DNA of 11,440 nucleotides. Source: a bacterium. Its GTDB lineage: Bacteria; Planctomycetota; Phycisphaerae; Phycisphaerales; UBA1924. The position numbers were made by a program, and so were the translations under genes. Of this stretch, positions 6,556-11,440 are shown in pieces. The stretch is taken from contig NVSM01000011.1 in assembly GCA_002401225.1 (NCBI GenBank), positions 51,038 to 62,477 on the forward strand, given 5' to 3'. The stretch's first letter is position 1, and each line of letters starts with the position of its first letter. The notes under the pieces were generated by a model. The model had not been told where the DNA came from, searched no databases, and saw only the letters and a list, made by a program, of their open reading frames with translations.

Positions 6556-7044
6556 TCAGGCTGCCGGGTTGTTCTTCAAAATCTGATCAACCATCCCCGA
6601 ATCAAGGCTCTCAAACGGATAGTGCATCGCCAATCCCAACTTGAGTGTGTGCAAATCACAAATCCCAAAGTGGCACAGGCTCGGCATCCGCCATCCAACA
6701 AACCGCAACGCCCTGCTCAAACATTCCACCGAAGTCACAAACTGAATCTCCACACCATCATCAAGAATCGGTATCAACCCAAACTGCCACGCCTGGCGTT
6801 TGGTGATCAACTCGAGAGCCTGCTCATCAACGGCACACGACAACGGATCGACCCGCGTCGCGATCATCGCATACTGCTCTGCCCATGCTTGATCAATATC
6901 ACCAGGTGAAACCCCGAAGTGTTCCTCAGCGATCACACCGAAAGGCCGCTTGAGTTTCTCTTGAAGCTTGAGCACCTGGTCTCGCTGCTCAACAGTCAAT
7001 ACACCATTCTCAACCAATAACTCGCCAAGTCGAATGCTCATCAT
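6556..7044 (-). CDS. Stand-alone GspE/PilB N-terminal (MshEN-like) domain protein
   Basis: A 162-residue protein that matches only the N-terminal domain of type II secretion and type IV pilus ATPases. No Walker motifs follow, so it is not an ATPase. Residues 5-28 begin RLGELLVENG and end in Gln, fitting the 24-residue MshEN consensus at nearly every fixed position (Arg replaces one Leu). After 5 residues a second 24-residue unit (34-57) begins PFG, where Arg is usual, and ends AWAEQ. The 24-5-24 spacing is that of MshEN domains that bind cyclic di-GMP. The rest (VDEQALELITKRQAWQFGLIPILDDG) fits the remainder of the T2SSE N domain. ATG at 7044 is preferred, with AAGGGG just upstream; the adjacent ATG at 7041 is equally possible, and the upstream TTG at 7098 is unlikely. 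It converges on the histone-like gene. A regulatory or adaptor role is inferred. Confidence 0.75.
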   Translation of the reverse strand: MMSIRLGELLVENGVLTVEQRDQVLKLQEKLKRPFGVIAEEHFGVSPGDIDQAWAEQYAMIATRVDPLSCAVDEQALELITKRQAWQFGLIPILDDGVEIQFVTSVECLSRALRFVGWRMPSLCHFGICDLHTLKLGLAMHYPFESLDSGMVDQILKNNPAA

Positions 7045-7305
7045 CGAGTCCCCTTTGCTATCGCCAAACACGAAAAACAACGCGTCGAGTTCATCCAATA
7101 GCTCTACCCAATATCGACACCATCACTGCCTCAATGCACACCCAACACCCCAGATAAAGAGATAGACCCAACCAGACCACACCCAAACGCGCAGCCGATA
7201 GAAAACGAAGGTCCGCCCAAGATATCACGAATCAACTTGAAAAAACAGTTGCATCATCAGCAAACATATCCAGCAGCCCAGCGTCCCAAAACAGCAGTGT
7301 TTCTG
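7045..7305. other. Intergenic region between mnmE and the MshEN-like gene
   Basis: About 260 bp with no supported gene or RNA. It should carry the promoter of the MshEN-like gene, but no box pair stands out. Only the weak hairpin at the mnmE end was noted. Confidence 0.4.
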
Positions 7306-7307
7306 CT
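7288..7307 (-). terminator. Weak possible terminator after mnmE
   Basis: In minus-strand sense, AGCAG-AAACA-CTGCT (7307-7293) is followed by GTTTT (7292-7288). The stem has only 5 bp and overlaps the mnmE stop codon, so it is a doubtful intrinsic terminator. Confidence 0.25.
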
Positions 7308-8667
7308 ATTTGCCTACACAAAAAGTCGCAAACACCCTGCCAAGCACATCATCGGGCGAAACCTCGCCGATCAACTCGCCCAACGCATCAAGCGCGTCAC
7401 GAAGCCCGATCGCAACAAGTTCCGGCTCTTCAATCACCCGCTTGGTCGAATCGACATGCCCAATCGCTGCATCGATCCCATCCTTTGAGTCGATCAGCGC
7501 TCGGCGATGGCGAGGCACAAACACCCCCACACCCGATCCTGTTCGGCGAGAAACCGCGTCCGCAATCGCCCGCTGAAGCGAACCCAACGCAGTGCCGTCA
7601 AGGGCACACACCGCGAGCGCATTGTTGGTCTTCGTACGCAGACCAGTTGATAACGGAAGGTCCGACTTTGTGCGCACACGCACAATCGGCGTCGCTGTTG
7701 GCAACGCGATACTCTCCGCATCAAAGACCCCGGCTGGATCGCACCACAAGATCACCCCTGCCTCTTCGATCACTTCCAATGCCCGCGTTTGTGCGCTCGC
7801 ATCAATCGAATCGATCGCTGCCTCGCCAACTCCTGCAAGATCGACCAGTTCCACCGAACCCGCACCAGGAACATGCTTAGCCAAATCCATCTGCTCGATG
7901 ATCACATCACGCGTGGTCCCTGCCTGATCCGAAACCGTTGCCCGTTGTACGCCGAGCAGCGCATTGAACAATGAACTCTTGCCCGCATTGGGTTTGCCAA
8001 CAAAGACCACCTTTGGCAAATCTGAATGCACCCGATCACCCGAAGCCGTACCGATCTGAGCAACCACCGCATCAAGCAATATCCCAAGCCGAGCGTGAAG
8101 GTCGCACGGCGCGATTGGAATCACATCTTCTTGATCCGAAAAATCGACCCCGGCTTCGACCAAGGCCAGCAGCGTCGTGATCTCGGTTGCCCATTCGTTG
8201 CATTGATCCCCATACGACCCGTCGAGCAACGCCCCCGCTGCTTCAAGCTCGTCATCATGCTCTGCTGCGATCCGTAAGGCGATCCCTTCCGCCTGCTGAA
8301 GCGTCAGCCGATGGTTCAGATACGCACGCGCACTAAACTCGCCCGGCCCAGCAAGTTCGACGCCATCACACCCGAGCAAACAATCAATCACCCGACCAAC
8401 AAGCGTTCTATTGCCCGGAAGCATGATCTCAACGGTGTCTTCGCCGGTATAGCTCTTTGGCCCAGGATACCACACAACCTGCACAGGCAAGTCTCGATCC
8501 CCACCCCCAAACTCGCACCGCGCCTGAAACACCCCACGATCACCAAGCGCGATCCCAAAGAGCTTCGATACACAATCGCGAACATCAGGTCCAGAAACCC
8601 GGATCATCGCACGCACACTCGCCCCAGCGGGTGTGCATAACGCAGTGATGGTTCCGCCTGTGGGCAT
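7306..8667 (-). CDS. mnmE: tRNA modification GTPase MnmE (TrmE)
   Basis: GTPase that works with MnmG to place the (carboxymethyl)aminomethyl group on C5 of wobble uridine 34 in certain tRNAs. It has 453 residues, the usual length. The N-terminal folate-binding domain shows TITALCTPAGASVRAMIRVSG (near 6-26). The helical part shows GPGEFSARAYLNHRLTLQQAEG (from 107). The inserted G domain shows the P-loop GKPNAGKS (224-231), the G2 region SDQAGTTRD (246-254), G3 DLAG (276-279; usually DTAG) and G4 TKSD (333-336; usually NKxD). The C-terminus is FATFCVGK, with Cys450 in the family's catalytic FCxGK position. By spacing, Asp289 appears to sit where E. coli has the GTP-hydrolysis Glu282; this alignment is uncertain. 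It starts 18 bp after the yidC stop, so the two genes are probably co-transcribed. MnmG is not in the window. Confidence 0.96.
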   Translation of the reverse strand: MPTGGTITALCTPAGASVRAMIRVSGPDVRDCVSKLFGIALGDRGVFQARCEFGGGDRDLPVQVVWYPGPKSYTGEDTVEIMLPGNRTLVGRVIDCLLGCDGVELAGPGEFSARAYLNHRLTLQQAEGIALRIAAEHDDELEAAGALLDGSYGDQCNEWATEITTLLALVEAGVDFSDQEDVIPIAPCDLHARLGILLDAVVAQIGTASGDRVHSDLPKVVFVGKPNAGKSSLFNALLGVQRATVSDQAGTTRDVIIEQMDLAKHVPGAGSVELVDLAGVGEAAIDSIDASAQTRALEVIEEAGVILWCDPAGVFDAESIALPTATPIVRVRTKSDLPLSTGLRTKTNNALAVCALDGTALGSLQRAIADAVSRRTGSGVGVFVPRHRRALIDSKDGIDAAIGHVDSTKRVIEEPELVAIGLRDALDALGELIGEVSPDDVLGRVFATFCVGK

Positions 8668-8686
8668 GAGGCACCTCGATCAGAAT

Positions 8687-10912
8687 CTACTTCTGCCCTC
8701 TTCGGCTTTGCTTCGATGCTGGATTCGGCTGGCGCGGGCCATGCTCTTTGAGCTGCTTCTGTGCTTCAGCAGCATCGGTCATCCGTGCAAGGAACCCCGG
8801 TCCCTTGTCCTTCTTCGAAGCACGGATGTTCTCGATCTCAAGCATGCCGTGCTTCTTCATATGGGCACGAATCCACTTGTTCTCGATAATACCCATCGCC
8901 GAGTTGGTAATAAAGTAGAGTGCCAAGCCAGAAGGAGCAGCGTACATCATGACCGGGAACATGAACACCATCATGATCTTCATCATCTTCTGCTGCGATT
9001 CCTGCTCAGGGGTCATCGTCGCTTGCGTTGGCGGCGTGAGGTACTTCTGATGCAGATAGAACACCACGCCGAGCAACAAAGGCAGCACATTGATCGATGT
9101 CACCGACCCCCACATCGCGAAGCTAAAGTGCATCGACGCGGGCAACGGGATCGCACCGTCTGGCGCGGAGAGATCGTTCATGAATCCCCAGTTGAATACA
9201 TTCTGGAACACGCCATAGAACGCAGCTTCGTGGCGGAGCTCAGAGGCAAAGAACAGCGTCGCATACAACGCGATCCATACCGGCGATTGCAAGAACATCG
9301 GCAAACACCCGAGCATACCCGCTGGAGAAATACCTTCTTCGCGCCAAAGCTTGCTCATCTCGGCTTGTTGCTTCTTCGAGTCGTCCTTGTACTTCTCGCG
9401 GATCGCCTTCTGCTTGGGAGCCATCGCCTGCATCTGCACGCTAAAACGCTGCACACGGATCTGCGACCAGCGCGTCACCGGATGCAAACACCCACGCACC
9501 AAGACCACCAACAGCAAGATCGATACAGCCCAGTCGCCAACGATCGAGTGGAATGTCCGAAGCACGCCGATCAAGATATCGGTCAGCCAACTAAAGGTAC
9601 ACGGGGCACACAACCCGCCAAGGTTCGAGACCACCATCGCAGGCATGTTCAATGACGCAACCTCAGGCTCACCGTTCATAATCGGACGGTTTCTTGGCCC
9701 AGCATACACCCCGAGGGTGTTGGTGACCGAGCTGCCCGCTGCGATCTGATGCTCAACGCCAGTGAGGCGAAGCACCTGGACCGCATCGAGCGGGCTGGCA
9801 TACAAATCAAGCATCAAGCGATCGATCGATGCGATTCCATTGAGCAGCTTGGCTTCGGGAACTGTTGTCGCAGGATCAAACTGCGGGTGCATGGCGACAA
9901 TAAAGTATCGATCGGAGAATGCAAACCAGGACAACCTTTGTGCGCCCGGGAGCAGCTGCTCGTTTGGCCACACCATCATGGCATTTGGGTAGGCCTTGCC
10001 ATATTGTGACGAAACCCGTTTGCCCAAAATCTTGTTGCGATTGGTCAGCTCATCATCAACCGTGACGGCCATCGATGTGCTCTGCTGCTCGGGCATGAGC
10101 ATATATCCATACCGGAACCGTCGGCGATCGCCACCATACGACGAAACCGCTTTGGGCATGTCAATCGCACCGGTCGTAATAAGCTTGGCCGAGATCCGTT
10201 GGCTGCTCAGGTTCTCGATAGTCTCTGCGAGATAAAACCCGTGCTGCGAGTTTGGCTTGAGGGTGAACTTGCGTTCGAGGCGAACAATCGGATTCCCATC
10301 ACGATCATCAACAAACGCTTCGAATGTACCGACGGCGATCTGTGACCAGACCGGAGCGTCATCGTCGCCGATGATCAAGACTGATTCGCCGTTGATCACG
10401 ACCATCAACGCGGTAAATGGTACTGCTGGGTTCGAATCTGGATTGACCTGCACCTGCGCCTGAAGCGTCACATGGTTCAAACCGGCGACTGTTTCAAAGT
10501 CATCGGGCAGCTGAAGCGAGCGGATCCCCGCTCCTGAAACGGAAAACTCAATCGCGGTCCGTTGGTCAAGATTATCAAGATCGCCCAATGGATCAAACCC
10601 GGTTGTGTTTGGTTCGTTGAGCCGTGCGACATACATCGAAGGGGCAGTCGCCTGCTCGATCGCCTGATCAATCGCGGTATCGATCACTGGATTGGCTGTT
10701 GGCTGAACATCCGTGCTTGTATCCGGTGAAGCGGTCGTATCGTCTTGTGCCCAAGACACAGGTGCGATCGCAGATTGGCTCATACCGTCTGCTCGAACAC
10801 TTGATTCGATGCCCATAGCGACCATCAGTGCCATGATCAGTGTAAAAGCACCGAGCGACCAAAGAGTGGATCGGCTTGAGCGACGAAGAAGAGATATTGG
10901 CGATGCGTTCAT
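8687..10912 (-). CDS. yidC: Membrane protein insertase YidC
   Basis: Inserts and folds inner-membrane proteins, alone or with SecYEG. It has 741 residues against about 550 in E. coli. There is an N-terminal membrane anchor (about 17-35), then a low-complexity Thr/Asp/Ala/Pro linker (about 55-90), then a large extracytoplasmic domain (to about 430). The conserved insertase core follows: a membrane segment at about 460-473 with groove Arg473 (LLVVLVRGCLHPVTRWSQ), the cytoplasmic helical hairpin (about 490-528, KQKAIREKYKDDSKKQQ), GISPAGMLGCLPMFLQSPVWIALY (527-550), a segment around 606-622, and the last, MMVFMFPVMMYAAPSGLALYFITNS (from 647). The C-terminal tail is basic. A CAPC pair at 435-438 lies just outside the membrane before the core. 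No clear Shine-Dalgarno precedes the ATG, and no convincing promoter was found in the 89-bp gap upstream. mnmE follows directly. Confidence 0.95.
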   Translation of the reverse strand: MNASPISLLRRSSRSTLWSLGAFTLIMALMVAMGIESSVRADGMSQSAIAPVSWAQDDTTASPDTSTDVQPTANPVIDTAIDQAIEQATAPSMYVARLNEPNTTGFDPLGDLDNLDQRTAIEFSVSGAGIRSLQLPDDFETVAGLNHVTLQAQVQVNPDSNPAVPFTALMVVINGESVLIIGDDDAPVWSQIAVGTFEAFVDDRDGNPIVRLERKFTLKPNSQHGFYLAETIENLSSQRISAKLITTGAIDMPKAVSSYGGDRRRFRYGYMLMPEQQSTSMAVTVDDELTNRNKILGKRVSSQYGKAYPNAMMVWPNEQLLPGAQRLSWFAFSDRYFIVAMHPQFDPATTVPEAKLLNGIASIDRLMLDLYASPLDAVQVLRLTGVEHQIAAGSSVTNTLGVYAGPRNRPIMNGEPEVASLNMPAMVVSNLGGLCAPCTFSWLTDILIGVLRTFHSIVGDWAVSILLLVVLVRGCLHPVTRWSQIRVQRFSVQMQAMAPKQKAIREKYKDDSKKQQAEMSKLWREEGISPAGMLGCLPMFLQSPVWIALYATLFFASELRHEAAFYGVFQNVFNWGFMNDLSAPDGAIPLPASMHFSFAMWGSVTSINVLPLLLGVVFYLHQKYLTPPTQATMTPEQESQQKMMKIMMVFMFPVMMYAAPSGLALYFITNSAMGIIENKWIRAHMKKHGMLEIENIRASKKDKGPGFLARMTDAAEAQKQLKEHGPRQPNPASKQSRRGQK

Positions 10913-11001
10913 GCGTGGGGAGTTCCAGCGTGTGTGGGGGATGTGCGTGATGTAAACAAGGTCTGTATGTGTACCAAAGTAAAGTAAACTGGGTGTTCTA
11001 T

Positions 11002-11440
11002 TTAACGCCCTTCGTAGAGCCGATCGCCGAGCCAGTCGTGGAGTTTGGCGATCGCTTTGATCTTATCCGCGGTCTCTTTGATGTCATACTCAACCCGAAT
11101 AAACTCGACCTGCCCTGGCGAAAGGATCACATAGCTTGCCCGGGGGTCCATGTCTCTTGGCTGCCCGACCGAACCAACATTGATCACCGCTTTTTCGTCT
11201 GCGATAAACTTAAAAATAGGCTCGTCACCGATCTCGGAAGGCGGATAGAAGTCTGGCTCGTTGGAGAACACGCCGGGCACATGGGTATGCCCAACAAGCG
11301 CGACCTGATCGACTCGGTCAAAGATCGCCTCCATCTTATCTGGAGCATCATTCACATCATCAGGAAAAATATATTCATTGATCGGCCTGCGTGGCGAGGC
11401 ATGCACCGCCAGGATCGGGGTGCCGTCATCGCAAAGATCT
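11002..11440 (-). CDS. Calcineurin-like metallophosphoesterase (partial, N-terminus outside window)
   Basis: About 145 C-terminal residues are visible; the frame is open to the window edge, so the N-terminal metal motifs (DxH, GDxxD, GNHD) lie outside. Diagnostic remains are ILAVHASPRRPINEYIFPDD (the family usually has HGSPR), VALVGHTHVPGVF with the metal-binding GHTH motif, and INVGSVGQPRDMDPRASYVIL, then a C-terminal EYDIKETADKI...LGDRLYEGR. This is the YfcE/MJ0936-like group (Metallophos_2), small di-metal phosphodiesterases or phosphatases of mostly unknown physiological substrate. Its stop is 89 bp before yidC on the same strand, so co-transcription is possible but unproven. A GTG at 11406 could be misread as a start, but the strong family match upstream of it argues the gene continues beyond the edge. 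Confidence 0.85.
   Translation of the reverse strand, partial: DLCDDGTPILAVHASPRRPINEYIFPDDVNDAPDKMEAIFDRVDQVALVGHTHVPGVFSNEPDFYPPSEIGDEPIFKFIADEKAVINVGSVGQPRDMDPRASYVILSPGQVEFIRVEYDIKETADKIKAIAKLHDWLGDRLYEGR

Noticed and set aside
8633..9655. 340-codon plus-strand open frame opposite the 3' part of yidC.
   Set aside because: His/Arg/Leu-rich shadow of a well supported insertase core.

Overview
The window reads as a mostly housekeeping stretch of a bacterial chromosome, most likely a planctomycete of the Phycisphaerae type. This assignment is an inference. It rests on a very Lys-rich histone H1-like protein, a stand-alone type II secretion ATPase N-terminal domain, a long YidC with an extended periplasmic part, MurC motif variants (EACEFNRSF), and a retained but compact murC-murB-ddl-ftsQ cluster. 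No rRNA, tRNA, insertion sequence, phage gene or CRISPR array was seen. Every gene runs on the minus strand except the histone-like gene.

Layout, from the right edge in the direction most genes are read. (a) 11440-11002: C-terminal part of a calcineurin-like metallophosphoesterase. (b) 10912-7306: yidC followed 18 bp later by mnmE, a pairing common in bacteria. (c) 7044-6556: a 162-residue protein that is an isolated GspE/PilB N-terminal (MshEN-like) domain and a candidate cyclic di-GMP receptor. (d) 5981-6415 on the plus strand: a 144-residue protein made almost only of Lys, Ala, Thr, Val and Arg, with its own promoter, leader hairpin and strong terminator. (e) 5301-5880: about 580 bp without a credible gene, rich in TGCGCA-centred palindromes and holding an 11-bp tandem repeat. 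(f) 5300-4047: an M16 peptidase-fold protein whose zinc motif is destroyed. (g) 3969-1: murC, murB, ddl and ftsQ, with 4-bp stop/start overlaps between the first three. They make UDP-MurNAc and UDP-MurNAc-L-Ala, supply D-Ala-D-Ala, and link wall synthesis to division.

The least ordinary points are these: the M16-fold protein that keeps the substrate-binding R/Y pair but not HxxEH; a 9-bp inverted repeat that ends on the murC start codon, where no ribosome binding site is visible; the palindrome-rich divergent region; a 22-residue duplication in the histone-like protein whose copies differ at 17 of 22 codons but at no residue; the stand-alone MshEN-like domain; and strong enrichment of GATC and GCGATCGC. 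I did not find a clearly new multi-gene system. These are focused leads.
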